A DNA stretch of 51,277 nucleotides, taken from assembly GCA_913058295.1 (NCBI GenBank), contig CAJXRD010000017.1, positions 1 through 51,277 of the forward strand, given 5' to 3'. Shown here in pieces: positions 22,832-31,279 of the stretch (its first letter is position 1; every line of letters starts with the position of its first letter). The notes under the pieces were generated by a model. That model saw only the letters and a list, made by a program, of their open reading frames with translations, searched no databases and was not told where the DNA came from. The stretch comes from an uncultured Flavobacteriales bacterium (lineage in GTDB: Bacteria; Bacteroidota; Bacteroidia; Flavobacteriales; Flavobacteriaceae). A program made the translations under genes and the position numbers.

Positions 22832-24835
22832 TTAATCGTTCATTAAAAGCATTATTATATGTGCTGCACTCCAACTGAAATTTTGTGCATTTAAACCCCC
22901 GCCGGTAATAGGGTGGTAATTTTCTCTAATTGACTTTCCTTTTCCTAGAACCCCTTCAGCGCCTTCTAGTATTTGGATGGTTGCTTTATTTGCATCTTCA
23001 ATAAAATCATAATTCCGCAACCCTTTTACCCCAAAATAAGCTTGATCTAACCAATTAGGGCCTCTCCAATATCCTTTTAATGGATTGAATTTTTCATGGT
23101 CAGCACTCATAGTTTGAAAAGGAACCTTGGTATAAAACTTCTTAGGATTCATCATTTTGTTTTTTACAGCCCCTGCTTGTTCTTGGGAAGCTGCTTTTGC
23201 CCACAGCGCTGTCCATCCTTCACTACCTTCTCCTTTGATAAATTTATCACCATCTAAATTAGTGTCGTAAAACCAACCGTCTTCTTTATCGTAAAATTGA
23301 GATTGTATACGACTTTTTAAATGTGCAGCTTCCTCAGTATATCGACTAGCATCTTCTTGATGTTGAAGTGCTTCTGCTAATGTTGAAAGGTAAAGTTTCT
23401 CAGCATAGAGGTAGGCGTTTAAATCAACAGATTCTTGATCTATGGAATAAGCACCTTCTGAATTTTTAAGAATTTTAGAATCATCAAATCGGATAGCATT
23501 GTCCATACCACTTTCCCATTTGGCAGCAATTAGACTTCCATCTGTAGAGCCATATTCACATAATCCATCTTGATCGTGATCTCTTTTTAAATACCACCAT
23601 TCATGATATTTTTTTAGTTTTGGATACATGTATTCTATAAAAGCTAAATCCTTGTCTTTTTCATAGATTTTTGTAACAGCCCAAGCGGATAGAGGAGGTT
23701 TGGTATCTCTATAATTATGCTTTTCTATGGTGGTATCTCTAAAAACACAATCGGCAACAAAACCATCTTCATTTTGAAATTCGAACATGAGTTTCATTTG
23801 TTTTTTTGCTAATTCTGGATTGTAATAAGAAAGGCCTGCCGCGTGTTTCCATGAATCCCAAGACCAAAACCCATTAAACCATTTATAATGATAGCTTGGA
23901 AAAAGACCTTCGTATTTTATTTCTCCAGCTGGAATTCTCCAATTGTTTTGTAAAGTTAGGCTTGCTTTGGCTAACACTTCGGAATAGATACTATCTGAAA
24001 AGGGTTTTCTTTTATTGGAAATAAGGGATTTTAATTCTGAATTTTTTTCAGATTTCCGAATCGATAAAATCGAATCGAAATCGATTGTTTTTAAAATGTT
24101 TGATTCTGTTTCCCATGAATATTCAGAAAAAATAAAGGTTTGAGAAATATTAATTTCTTTAGTTTCCTTTGGTTCTAATTGTATTGTTTCAACAACAGTA
24201 TTATAAATACTATCGAAACTATTAATCTTAGTTCCTTTTTCAAAAACAATATGTCCTATAGCATCGCTTTTACTAGAATTAATATTTAACTGATTGCCAT
24301 TAGAAGAAAAGCTTAAGCCATCTGCAAATATAGTTTGACCTTTCCATTCTACAGAAACCTCTAATGGATGCTCCCCATCATTTGTAATTGTAGATTTTAT
24401 AAGTGCTGTATGCCCCGAACTGTAAACAAGTTCTTGTTTTAGGCTTAGATTTTCAGAATTAAAAACTTGTTCTAAATGGCTATTATAGCTGTTTCTTTCT
24501 GTATTAGACCAAATAATGTCTTGGTTGTTTTGGTTCTTTATTGAGAGTTGTGATAGCGAGGGGCTAATCCAAACGCCATTTTGCTGAGTCATTAAAAAAG
24601 GTCCAGAAAAGCCACCATTATTTACTATAGAATCTGGAAAACTATAAGCAAACCATGCACCTTGATCTGAAAATATAAGTCCATTTTTATCTTTAGGATG
24701 CTTGGGAATAAGGTTATAATCCAAAATGTTTTTACTATAATTCAGATAGGATAAATCTTGAGTTTTTGCTGTTTCACTTTCAGTCTCACAACTAAAAACG
24801 ACTACTAGCGCTAAGATGTATATGATTTTTTTCAT
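22832..24835 (-). CDS. GH63-like glucosidase, lipoprotein
   Basis: A 667-residue lipoprotein (VVFSC, C16). Residues about 30-275 are a beta-sandwich; residues about 280-667 are an (alpha/alpha)6 barrel of the GH63/GH37 type. Conserved elements are FNGFWSWDSWKHA, KWESGMDNAIRF with candidate acid D445, GYWRGPNWLDQAYFG, and SIRENYHPITG with candidate base E638. It resembles E. coli YgjK, a GH63 alpha-glucosidase; I recall that YgjK was crystallised with a 2-O-alpha-glucosyl-galactose product. Collagen hydroxylysine carries exactly Glc-alpha-1,2-Gal. The gene directly abuts the kinase/lyase fusion and overlaps the dehydratase upstream by 4 bp. Trehalase-like activity is the main alternative. Confidence 0.78.
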   Translation of the reverse strand: MKKIIYILALVVVFSCETESETAKTQDLSYLNYSKNILDYNLIPKHPKDKNGLIFSDQGAWFAYSFPDSIVNNGGFSGPFLMTQQNGVWISPSLSQLSIKNQNNQDIIWSNTERNSYNSHLEQVFNSENLSLKQELVYSSGHTALIKSTITNDGEHPLEVSVEWKGQTIFADGLSFSSNGNQLNINSSKSDAIGHIVFEKGTKINSFDSIYNTVVETIQLEPKETKEINISQTFIFSEYSWETESNILKTIDFDSILSIRKSEKNSELKSLISNKRKPFSDSIYSEVLAKASLTLQNNWRIPAGEIKYEGLFPSYHYKWFNGFWSWDSWKHAAGLSYYNPELAKKQMKLMFEFQNEDGFVADCVFRDTTIEKHNYRDTKPPLSAWAVTKIYEKDKDLAFIEYMYPKLKKYHEWWYLKRDHDQDGLCEYGSTDGSLIAAKWESGMDNAIRFDDSKILKNSEGAYSIDQESVDLNAYLYAEKLYLSTLAEALQHQEDASRYTEEAAHLKSRIQSQFYDKEDGWFYDTNLDGDKFIKGEGSEGWTALWAKAASQEQAGAVKNKMMNPKKFYTKVPFQTMSADHEKFNPLKGYWRGPNWLDQAYFGVKGLRNYDFIEDANKATIQILEGAEGVLGKGKSIRENYHPITGGGLNAQNFSWSAAHIIMLLMND

Positions 24836-25899
24836 CGCAAAATAAATCCGTTTTTCATTGGGTCCTTAGGATCGATTACAAAAGTGTGCATTCCAGTAAT
24901 GTGTGCAGTTCCTTCTACTTGTGGGATTACAGCTTTGTATGGTCCATAATCTTCTTCTGAAATTAGAGACCCTTTAAATACCGATCCAGTAATACTCTCA
25001 ATAGTCATGCTTTCTCCAAAATCAATTTCTTTTCTGGCTTTATGAATAGCCATTCTTCCAGAAACACCAGACCCAGTTGGACATCGATCTACTTCTCCTT
25101 CTGCAAAAATGCAAACATTACGACTGTCTACTCCCAAAGCTTGTTGGGTATTGTCGATAAAAATAGTTCCATAAAGAAAACTTAAATCGCCTTCTTCAGG
25201 GTGATGAATACTGACATCTGAAGCCATTACGGCACGTTTAATATCCATTCCATATTTTATTAAATCGTTATAGGACTCAGTATTTAATTGAAAATCAAAA
25301 TTATTTTTAGCCATATCTACGAAAGCATAAAATGCTCCGCCATAGGCAAGATCGTAAGTTACATTTCCTAATCCAGGCACCTCTACTTTTCTATCTAATC
25401 CTGTAACAAAACTTGGAACGCAATGAAATCGAACCCCTGTTACTTTTTCACTTTTCACATGAGCAAAGGAAGTTATTCGACCACAAGGGGCGTCTATTTT
25501 TAAAATATTATCTCCCTCTTTTACATCTACCCATTTCATTTCGATAGCCAAGGTAGAAATAGCAATTATCGCATGACCACACATAGTTGAATATCCTTCG
25601 TTATGTAAAAATAAGATTCCAAAATCACCCTCATCATCGTTTGGAGGTACTAAAATACAACCATACATATCGGCATGACCTCTAGGCTCAAACATTAAAG
25701 AAGTCCTTAAAAAATCGAAATTGTCTTTACAATATTGACGATATTCTAAAACAGAATTCCCTTTTAATTCTGGAAACCCATCAATTATTACTCGTAAGGG
25801 TTCTCCTCCAGTATGCAAATCTATCGTCTTAATTTGAAGCCAATCTTTGTTGGGTTCAAATTGTGTTTTATGTAATATATTTTGATAGGTCTTATTCAT
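24832..25899 (-). CDS. trans-3-hydroxy-L-proline dehydratase (proline racemase superfamily, Cys/Thr type)
   Basis: A 355-residue proline racemase superfamily enzyme. The first catalytic residue is C107 in YSTMCGHAIIA, but the second Cys is replaced by Thr, T275 in DRCPTGSGVSGRM. The Cys/Thr pair is the known mark of trans-3-hydroxy-L-proline dehydratases (human L3HYPDH and bacterial relatives), which make delta1-pyrroline-2-carboxylate. The motif DLHTGGEPLRV near the N-terminus is typical. The partner reductase gene lies upstream with an 8-bp overlap. This gives the window two members of one superfamily with different active sites: this one and the two-Cys epimerase at 9,707. Confidence 0.9.
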   Translation of the reverse strand: MNKTYQNILHKTQFEPNKDWLQIKTIDLHTGGEPLRVIIDGFPELKGNSVLEYRQYCKDNFDFLRTSLMFEPRGHADMYGCILVPPNDDEGDFGILFLHNEGYSTMCGHAIIAISTLAIEMKWVDVKEGDNILKIDAPCGRITSFAHVKSEKVTGVRFHCVPSFVTGLDRKVEVPGLGNVTYDLAYGGAFYAFVDMAKNNFDFQLNTESYNDLIKYGMDIKRAVMASDVSIHHPEEGDLSFLYGTIFIDNTQQALGVDSRNVCIFAEGEVDRCPTGSGVSGRMAIHKARKEIDFGESMTIESITGSVFKGSLISEEDYGPYKAVIPQVEGTAHITGMHTFVIDPKDPMKNGFILR

Positions 25900-26851
25900 T
25901 TTTAAATTTATTATAAAAATAATTGGCTGCTATTAAATCTTCAAGAGCATGCCCAACCGACTTAAAAACAGTAATCTCTTTTTTGCTAATTCTCCCTTTT
26001 TTAGTTCCAGAACAAAGCTCAAAAAGGTCCGCTTTAATATCAGATTCTTTTAAAGTGCCATTCTTAATTGGGATTACAATATCGCCACTCTCTTTTAATC
26101 CTCCTTCATATGTGTCCACATAAACAGAACTTCTTGTAATTGTTAAATCGTCTGCTTCTCGCATATCTTTTTTATATGCACCAACCAAGTCTATGTGTTG
26201 TCCTTCTTTTAAATATTTTCCAAAGACCAAAGGTGTTTTTGATAAAGTAGCACAAGAAATGATATCTACTTCAGATATTTTATCTTCAATAGTTTCTATT
26301 GCTTTTACAGAATAGATTTCATTTTTTAATTCATTACAAATTGCTTTGGCTTTATCGAAATTACGTCCCCAAACAAATACTTTTTTTATCGGCCTAACAC
26401 TTGCATGTGCCTTTATTAAGTTGATGGATAATGCTCCAGTACCAATCATTAATAAAGAAGAAGCGTCTTTAGTAGATAAATATGAGGATGCTAATGCAGA
26501 AGCCGCCGCAGTTCGTTTTACCGTTAAGTTTTTGGCTTCAATTATAGCTTTTATAGTACCCTTTAAAGCATCTAAATAAAGGTAAGTCCCTTGAATAGAT
26601 GGCAAATCGAATTGTCCATTTTCTGGACTTACGGTTACAATTTTCACTCCTGCATTTTTGCTAGGATTCCAAGCTGGCATTATTAAAAGAGTAGTGTCTT
26701 CTTGAACTTCTGGATTTGGAAAATCATGATGATGACGCATGGGAACGATAACTTCATCCCTTTTAAAATTGTTTTTTAATTCTTGAATTAATTCCGAAAA
26801 AACAGTGTTTTCTTCTATAAAATTAGCATCAATTTGTGGTATTGCTTCCAT
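25892..26851 (-). CDS. Ornithine cyclodeaminase family, probable delta1-pyrroline-2-carboxylate reductase
   Basis: A 319-residue member of the ornithine cyclodeaminase/mu-crystallin family. The NAD(P)-binding Rossmann motif is MIGTGALSINLIKAHASV (around residues 136-153), and the N-terminal RHHHDFPNPE and GTYLYLDALKGTIKAI are typical. Members next to trans-3-hydroxyproline dehydratase reduce delta1-pyrroline-2-carboxylate to L-proline with NAD(P)H; true ornithine cyclodeaminase is less likely here. It is the first gene of the eight-gene minus operon, with gaps or overlaps of at most about 30 bp downstream. Confidence 0.88.
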   Translation of the reverse strand: MEAIPQIDANFIEENTVFSELIQELKNNFKRDEVIVPMRHHHDFPNPEVQEDTTLLIMPAWNPSKNAGVKIVTVSPENGQFDLPSIQGTYLYLDALKGTIKAIIEAKNLTVKRTAAASALASSYLSTKDASSLLMIGTGALSINLIKAHASVRPIKKVFVWGRNFDKAKAICNELKNEIYSVKAIETIEDKISEVDIISCATLSKTPLVFGKYLKEGQHIDLVGAYKKDMREADDLTITRSSVYVDTYEGGLKESGDIVIPIKNGTLKESDIKADLFELCSGTKKGRISKKEITVFKSVGHALEDLIAANYFYNKFKNE

Positions 26852-26925
26852 GGCTTTAAAAATAACTAAATCTTAAGGACTAATCTCATATTACCCAGCG
26901 ATTAGCTAAAATTAGAGTAATGATG

Positions 26926-26943
26926 GATAATATAGTACTATAT
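26926..26943 (-). promoter_or_regulatory. Candidate operator shared by both catabolic operons (copy 2)
   Basis: GATAATATAGTACTA matches the element at 4951 in 14 of 15 positions and lies 74 bp before the start of the minus operon. Here it extends into a perfect 14-bp palindrome, ATATAGTACTATAT (26930-26943). Relative to transcription it is reversed compared with copy 1, which is tolerable only if the site is read as near-symmetric. A gene for an acetyltransferase starts 48 bp away on the other side. Confidence 0.45.
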
Positions 26944-26964
26944 CTTTCCTATAATTAATATACT

Positions 26965-26972
26965 TATTTTTG
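26965..26972 (+). promoter_or_regulatory. -7 box of the acetyltransferase gene
   Basis: TATTTTTG fits the Bacteroidota -7 consensus TAnnTTTG and lies 18 bp before the ATG at 26991. No good TTTG -33 element is seen at the usual distance, so this is a partial promoter call. Confidence 0.35.
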
Positions 26973-26990
26973 AATAGCAAAATTAAAATT

Positions 26991-27479
26991 ATGAATTTAA
27001 TTACTTCCCGAACAGTTATGCAAAAATATACGGAATCAGATTTTGAATCTTTTTGCGATGTAATCTGCAATGATGAGGTGATGTTGCATATTTCTGGTAA
27101 AGGAAATCCAAGAGAAGTAGCTTTTAAAAAATTTAAAGCAATATTAGAAACCAATAAAGAGAATGATTTTTATGGGGTTTATAAGGTAATTCTTCTAGAA
27201 ACAGATGCAGTAATTGGTTTTGCCAAAATTGTTCCATATGAGGCAGAATCCATGGAAATAGGCTATGCACTTTTAGCTCCTTTCTGGCGAAAAGGTTTTG
27301 CTACAGAATTAATTGATAAAATGAGAAATCAATGTTTTGAATATTTCCCAAATAAAAAAGTCATGGCGATTGTAAATAAAGACAATATCGGCTCGATAAA
27401 AGTTTTAGAAAAATCTAATTTTAACCTCTATAAACAAGGAGAGTTTAATGAGTCTCCTTGTTTATTTTTTGAATATTAA
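26991..27479 (+). CDS. GNAT family N-acetyltransferase
   Basis: A 162-residue acetyltransferase from the ATG chosen here; an in-frame TTG 21 bp upstream was set aside. It has the GNAT fold: N-terminal TSRTVMQKYTESDFESFCDVI, the acetyl-CoA region MEIGYALLAPFWRKGFATELIDKM, then KVMAIVNKDNIGSIKVLEKSNF, as in RimJ/RimL-type enzymes. The acetyl acceptor is unknown. It diverges from the hydroxyproline minus operon and converges on nosY, whose stop is 9 bp away. Confidence 0.85.
   Translation: MNLITSRTVMQKYTESDFESFCDVICNDEVMLHISGKGNPREVAFKKFKAILETNKENDFYGVYKVILLETDAVIGFAKIVPYEAESMEIGYALLAPFWRKGFATELIDKMRNQCFEYFPNKKVMAIVNKDNIGSIKVLEKSNFNLYKQGEFNESPCLFFEY
27432..27470 (+). terminator. Intrinsic terminator inside the end of the acetyltransferase gene
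   Basis: AAACAAGGAGA and TCTCCTTGTTT form a perfect 11-bp stem with a 10-base loop, followed by ATTTTTT. The hairpin lies in the last codons of the gene (stop at 27477-27479), so the coding sequence doubles as the terminator. Confidence 0.75.
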
Positions 27480-27488
27480 AAATAGCCT

Positions 27489-28271
27489 TTAAAAGTCCTT
27501 TTTACTTGCTTGTTTTTTAATAAAATAAGTTGGGATAAGAATCCATATACTGAGTACTGCAGTTGATACTACAAAGCCAAAATTGGTTCCGAAGAATTTC
27601 TGAAAAACAGCTCCAGTATATCCCAATAAAGCAGAAATGTCTAACTTTAATAAAATTAAAACTCTAGATAAATCTATAGGGTTAAACATGGTCGCTATTA
27701 GGGAAAACTTATCTAATGGATAATCTTCAAAAAACATTAGAGACATCAAGAAAATTCCATCATAAATAACTGCCATAAACAGCCAAAGTAATATCGCATA
27801 ACCAAAACCTTTTATTTTATTTTCGTTGGCTAGTGCTATATTAAATGCTAAAGCTGTAAAAATTAAAGTTAAAAAAGTACCTGTGATAAGTAACAGTACA
27901 AAATCCCAAATGGCGCTCGACATAAAAACACCGTAGAATACAAATGGTAATCCTAATCCGAGAATAAGACTCATGGAAAGGGATAAAGCAACTCCAAAAT
28001 ATTGGCCAAGAAAAATGGAGGTCCGTTTAACTGGTTGTGCTAATAATAATTCTGTGAATTCTTTAGAATTATAATAATACATCACTCCAAATATCGTCCC
28101 AATTAGAGGCACTAAGGTGATGATAACATTCATTAATGTGATGACTGCTTTAGAAAGATTGTTATTTAAAAATAACAGCACAATACCTAATAACAGATAG
28201 AAAAAGAAATATACATAACTCCAACGGCTACGCATTAAATCGTAAAAACTATATTTTAATATTTTAAGCAT
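27489..28271 (-). CDS. nosY: NosY-like ABC transporter permease
   Basis: A 260-residue membrane protein with about six hydrophobic segments and the ABC-2 permease pattern, including YYYNSKEFTELLLAQPVKRTSIFLGQY, a coupling-helix region typical of NosY. With NosF it forms the ABC complex that works with NosD to mature the copper centres of N2O reductase. It overlaps nosF by 8 bp and is the last gene of the nos run; its stop faces the acetyltransferase stop. Confidence 0.9.
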   Translation of the reverse strand: MLKILKYSFYDLMRSRWSYVYFFFYLLLGIVLLFLNNNLSKAVITLMNVIITLVPLIGTIFGVMYYYNSKEFTELLLAQPVKRTSIFLGQYFGVALSLSMSLILGLGLPFVFYGVFMSSAIWDFVLLLITGTFLTLIFTALAFNIALANENKIKGFGYAILLWLFMAVIYDGIFLMSLMFFEDYPLDKFSLIATMFNPIDLSRVLILLKLDISALLGYTGAVFQKFFGTNFGFVVSTAVLSIWILIPTYFIKKQASKKDF

Positions 28272-28974
28272 AACTTTTAGTTAAAATGGATGCAATTGCA
28301 TGTTCAAAATCTGGTTGATCGGTTTTCGATTTAAGTTCTGAAATAGTTCCTTTAAAATAAATTTTCCCTTCTAAAAGGAATACAATCTCATCGGATATTT
28401 CTTCAACAAAACTCATAATATGAGAGGTAATAAGAATGGTTTTGCCTTTTTCTTTTTCAGAATTAATTAAACCTTTTAATCTTATTAAAGCTATAGGATC
28501 TAAACCTGTTGTAGGTTCATCCAATATTATTAAGGGACTATCGAACATAAAAGTTAGCACTAAATTCACCTTTTGTTTAGTCCCACCAGATAGATTACCT
28601 AATTTTTTATTTAAAAAAGGTTCTAATTTAAAAAGCTCGATTAGTTCCAAATCTTTTTGAGTGTAATTCGCTCTTAGATCTTTAATCATTTTTATAAGCT
28701 CCTTAACAGAAAGGTTGTTAGGGAAGTTCGCAATTTGTGGTAAATAATCTATTTCTTTACGGTATTTCCAGTCCTTTTTTATGGTATTACCGTTTAATTT
28801 AATAGTACCTGATTGGGGAATAACCATTCCTAAAACACTTTTTATTAGGGTTGTTTTTCCAGAACCATTTGGACCTAAAATCGCAAATATTCCCCCTTGA
28901 TTAATATCAAGATCCACTCCTTTTAATACTTGGTTTTTGCCAAACTTTTTATGTAATTCTTTAATTTCAATCAT
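28264..28974 (-). CDS. nosF: NosF-like ABC transporter ATP-binding protein
   Basis: A 236-residue ATPase with Walker A GPNGSGKT (about residues 34-41), signature LSGGTKQ (about 129-135), Walker B LIILDEPTTGLDP (about 149-161) and a switch His in ITSHIM. Placement between nosD and nosY, overlapping both by 8 bp, identifies it as NosF. It supplies energy for assembly of the CuZ site in the periplasm. Confidence 0.92.
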   Translation of the reverse strand: MIEIKELHKKFGKNQVLKGVDLDINQGGIFAILGPNGSGKTTLIKSVLGMVIPQSGTIKLNGNTIKKDWKYRKEIDYLPQIANFPNNLSVKELIKMIKDLRANYTQKDLELIELFKLEPFLNKKLGNLSGGTKQKVNLVLTFMFDSPLIILDEPTTGLDPIALIRLKGLINSEKEKGKTILITSHIMSFVEEISDEIVFLLEGKIYFKGTISELKSKTDQPDFEHAIASILTKSYA

Positions 28975-30214
28975 TAGTTATGATTTTCATTTGTGGGTAA
29001 TTATCTAACAAATTATCTGGGGTAAAAACCGGAGATACTTTTTCAGAAAAATCGATGATGTCAATAAATAAACTTCTTAGTAAAATGATGGTCTCTGGTG
29101 TTCTATTTACAATATATGAAAACAACTTAACTGGGCGATAGGGGACATCTCCTATGCCATCCTTGTCGAGATCATAACCCGTATAACTACTCCAATAATT
29201 ATGATCAAACATATTATCGTTTAACTTACTATTATACGAAAGATCAAAGGAGTTATATAAAAAATTGTTTTCAATAAAATTGTTAGCATAACAAGCGCCA
29301 CGGAATTTTATAGCCCAGCCATTTCCAATAAAATGGTTGTTTTTATAAATAATTCTATTGGTTCCTTCAATGTTAATTCCAATGGTATTAGTCTCGAATG
29401 TATTTCCTATTATTTCTGAATCGTTTATTTCTTTTAAAAGAACACCATAGGAAGCAGAACCCCAGTTGTCCTTAAATAAGTTGTCGTACATTTTTATTCT
29501 TTTAGAAAACATTACCGCTACACCAGCACCGTTATTCTGAAAGATATTGTTTTGATATAAGTCGTCGTTTGAAAACATAAAATGAAGTCCATAACGAATG
29601 TTTTCTCGACTTTTATTATTAGTGATTTTACAAAAATCTGAAAACTCTAAATAGATTCCATCTCTTACATGAGTGATAATATTTTGATCGATTTCTATGT
29701 TTTTACAATACCATAATTGGATTCCGTTACCAGAATTATATTCCTCTACAGCATCTCCAATAATATTATTATGAAACACTTTTCCGTCCGATGATTTTTC
29801 TAAAAAGATTCCGAAGAAAAGCTTCTCTAGCTTTAAATTTTGAATCAAAAAATTCTTGCTTTTTATAACTCGTACGGCTGCATAATCTTCAGTATAACTT
29901 GTTCCAACATTAATAATATATAAGCCATCTATCGTAACATTGTCTGAAATAATGGTGATAATTTCCCCTTTTAATTCTCCGTCAATTACTGGATAGTTTT
30001 CACCTATTATAGTTAAAGGCTTGTCTATAACAATATTCATTTCTTTATAAGTGCCTTTTTTAACAACAATGGTGTCAAAATCTTTCGCTTGAGCAATAGC
30101 TTCCTTTATGGATTTATATTCACAAGTAGAACAAACTTCCAAAGTATTCCCATATGCGAAATGCGTTGGAAAACTAAAAAATAACGTGAATAAAAGGATA
30201 TAAAATAATTTCAT
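28967..30214 (-). CDS. nosD: NosD-like periplasmic beta-helix protein
   Basis: A 415-residue secreted protein with a signal peptide (residues 1-22, ending FAYGN). The rest is a right-handed beta-helix of NosD/CASH repeats with many N-rich turns (KNFLIQNLKLE, YCKNIEIDQNIIT, RIKMYDNLF), ending in the conserved NYWSSYTGYDLDKDGIGDVPYRP. NosD delivers copper or a copper-sulfur unit to NosZ with the help of NosFY. It overlaps nosF by 8 bp and follows the CopD-like gene by 6 bp. Confidence 0.92.
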   Translation of the reverse strand: MKLFYILLFTLFFSFPTHFAYGNTLEVCSTCEYKSIKEAIAQAKDFDTIVVKKGTYKEMNIVIDKPLTIIGENYPVIDGELKGEIITIISDNVTIDGLYIINVGTSYTEDYAAVRVIKSKNFLIQNLKLEKLFFGIFLEKSSDGKVFHNNIIGDAVEEYNSGNGIQLWYCKNIEIDQNIITHVRDGIYLEFSDFCKITNNKSRENIRYGLHFMFSNDDLYQNNIFQNNGAGVAVMFSKRIKMYDNLFKDNWGSASYGVLLKEINDSEIIGNTFETNTIGINIEGTNRIIYKNNHFIGNGWAIKFRGACYANNFIENNFLYNSFDLSYNSKLNDNMFDHNYWSSYTGYDLDKDGIGDVPYRPVKLFSYIVNRTPETIILLRSLFIDIIDFSEKVSPVFTPDNLLDNYPQMKIITND

Positions 30215-30220
30215 ATATAT

Positions 30221-30655
30221 TTAAAGTAATCCACCACTTCTGGTACTAAATCCTACAAAAACAAAAGCTACTGCAATTAGTGTCACCGCAATAATATGAT
30301 AGGATAAGGGTTTTAAATTTTTTTTTGGAATTAATACTAATCTTGCATGTAGAGCAAGTAATAGGGTTGCAATTAAAAGAATAAATTTAATACTAATATG
30401 TTTGGTGTAATGATCTGTAAAATCGAATAAAAATAGGTCTGGAGTATATTGAGTTGCCATATATATTCCAGTAATTACCAATAGTAATAGTGCGGGAATA
30501 CCTATGCGTTCATATCTAGATTCGAAAGTTTCTAGTATACTAAAATCATTGTACTTTAGCGCTTTTGGAAGAAATGTAAAAGACAATATTAAGTGTCCTC
30601 CGGTCCAAATAGTAGCACTAAGGATATGAATAAAAATTATAATTTTCAGAAACAT
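30221..30655 (-). CDS. CopD-like integral membrane protein in the nos cluster
   Basis: A 144-residue protein with four hydrophobic segments (about 4-24, 51-68, 88-108, 118-137). It resembles the CopD copper-export fold: IIIFIHILSATIWTGGHLILSF carries His residues in the first helix, and KHISIKFILL and ALHARLVLI carry further His in the third. In the nos operon it may move or hold copper, but this is inference. The gap to nosD is 6 bp. Confidence 0.65.
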   Translation of the reverse strand: MFLKIIIFIHILSATIWTGGHLILSFTFLPKALKYNDFSILETFESRYERIGIPALLLLVITGIYMATQYTPDLFLFDFTDHYTKHISIKFILLIATLLLALHARLVLIPKKNLKPLSYHIIAVTLIAVAFVFVGFSTRSGGLL

Positions 30656-30737
30656 AAAATTTAGGATTTTAACAATCTTGAAGATACATAAAAATACAAC
30701 TCAGATGGGGGGCTTCTTATACAGCAAAAAGAGTTTA

Positions 30738-31178
30738 TTAATTATTATTAAAATGAATTAATAATTCATCCCAGGAATAAATGTCCCCTTCTTTTGCCTT
30801 TTTTAAGGTTAATGCCTCCTCCTTTGTTGGAACTGCTGTTAGAAACTCTCCCATAGGACTTGGAATGTTTTCTGAAATAATAAAGGTGGCCGAATTAGCA
30901 TCGATTAAATCTCTAGGATTGTTATAATCTGCAACTAATAATAATCCAACTTCTTTAGAGTCTGTTTCCTTTAGGTAATTGATCATGCACTCAGTAGCAT
31001 CAAATTTAAAGGCTTTTCCTTTTTTGGTAACCATTTGTGCTGAATGTTGTTGATCTACGATATTCATTCTACAAAAATGACAGGCATCTTTGCCATACTC
31101 AATTTTTTGAGGTTGTACCGTACAAGAAATAAAAAACAGAAATGATAATAATGAAAACGTAGTGATTAGTTTTTTCAT
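30738..31178 (-). CDS. nosL: NosL copper chaperone lipoprotein
   Basis: A 146-residue lipoprotein (signal then LFFISC, C19). The NosL copper motif CHFCRMNIVDQQHSAQM (around residues 33-49) is followed by FKFDATECMINYL. NosL binds Cu(I) and hands copper to the NosZ assembly machinery at the membrane. It lies 82 bp before the CopD-like gene and about 100 bp after the preceding membrane-protein gene; an inverted repeat fills that second gap. Confidence 0.92.
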   Translation of the reverse strand: MKKLITTFSLLSFLFFISCTVQPQKIEYGKDACHFCRMNIVDQQHSAQMVTKKGKAFKFDATECMINYLKETDSKEVGLLLVADYNNPRDLIDANSATFIISENIPSPMGEFLTAVPTKEEALTLKKAKEGDIYSWDELLIHFNNN

Positions 31179-31215
31179 CTGTATTTTTTTTAGTAGTTAT
31201 GGTAATCTAATATAA

Positions 31216-31272
31216 TCTAAGGCGATTAAAACAAACTATTACGGGGAAAGTTTAACTTTAATCGCTTTAGAT
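31216..31272. other. Inverted repeat ahead of nosL
   Basis: Two arms, ATCTAAGGCGATTAAA (31216-31231 region) and TTTAATCGCTTTAGAT (31257-31272), pair almost completely around a spacer of about 26 bases. No T run follows on either strand, so it is not a standard terminator. It occupies the gap between the 196-residue membrane protein and nosL. Confidence 0.5.
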
Positions 31273-31279
31273 ACTAATA

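Noticed and set aside
22832-24835. Trehalase (GH37) as the call for the (alpha/alpha)6 barrel lipoprotein
   Set aside because: The motifs GMDNA, RGPNW and RENY, together with the N-terminal beta-sandwich, fit GH63/YgjK better, though activity on trehalose cannot be ruled out.
26991-27479. Longer start for the acetyltransferase at a TTG 21 bp upstream
   Set aside because: The ATG at 26991 fits the -7 box distance and family length.
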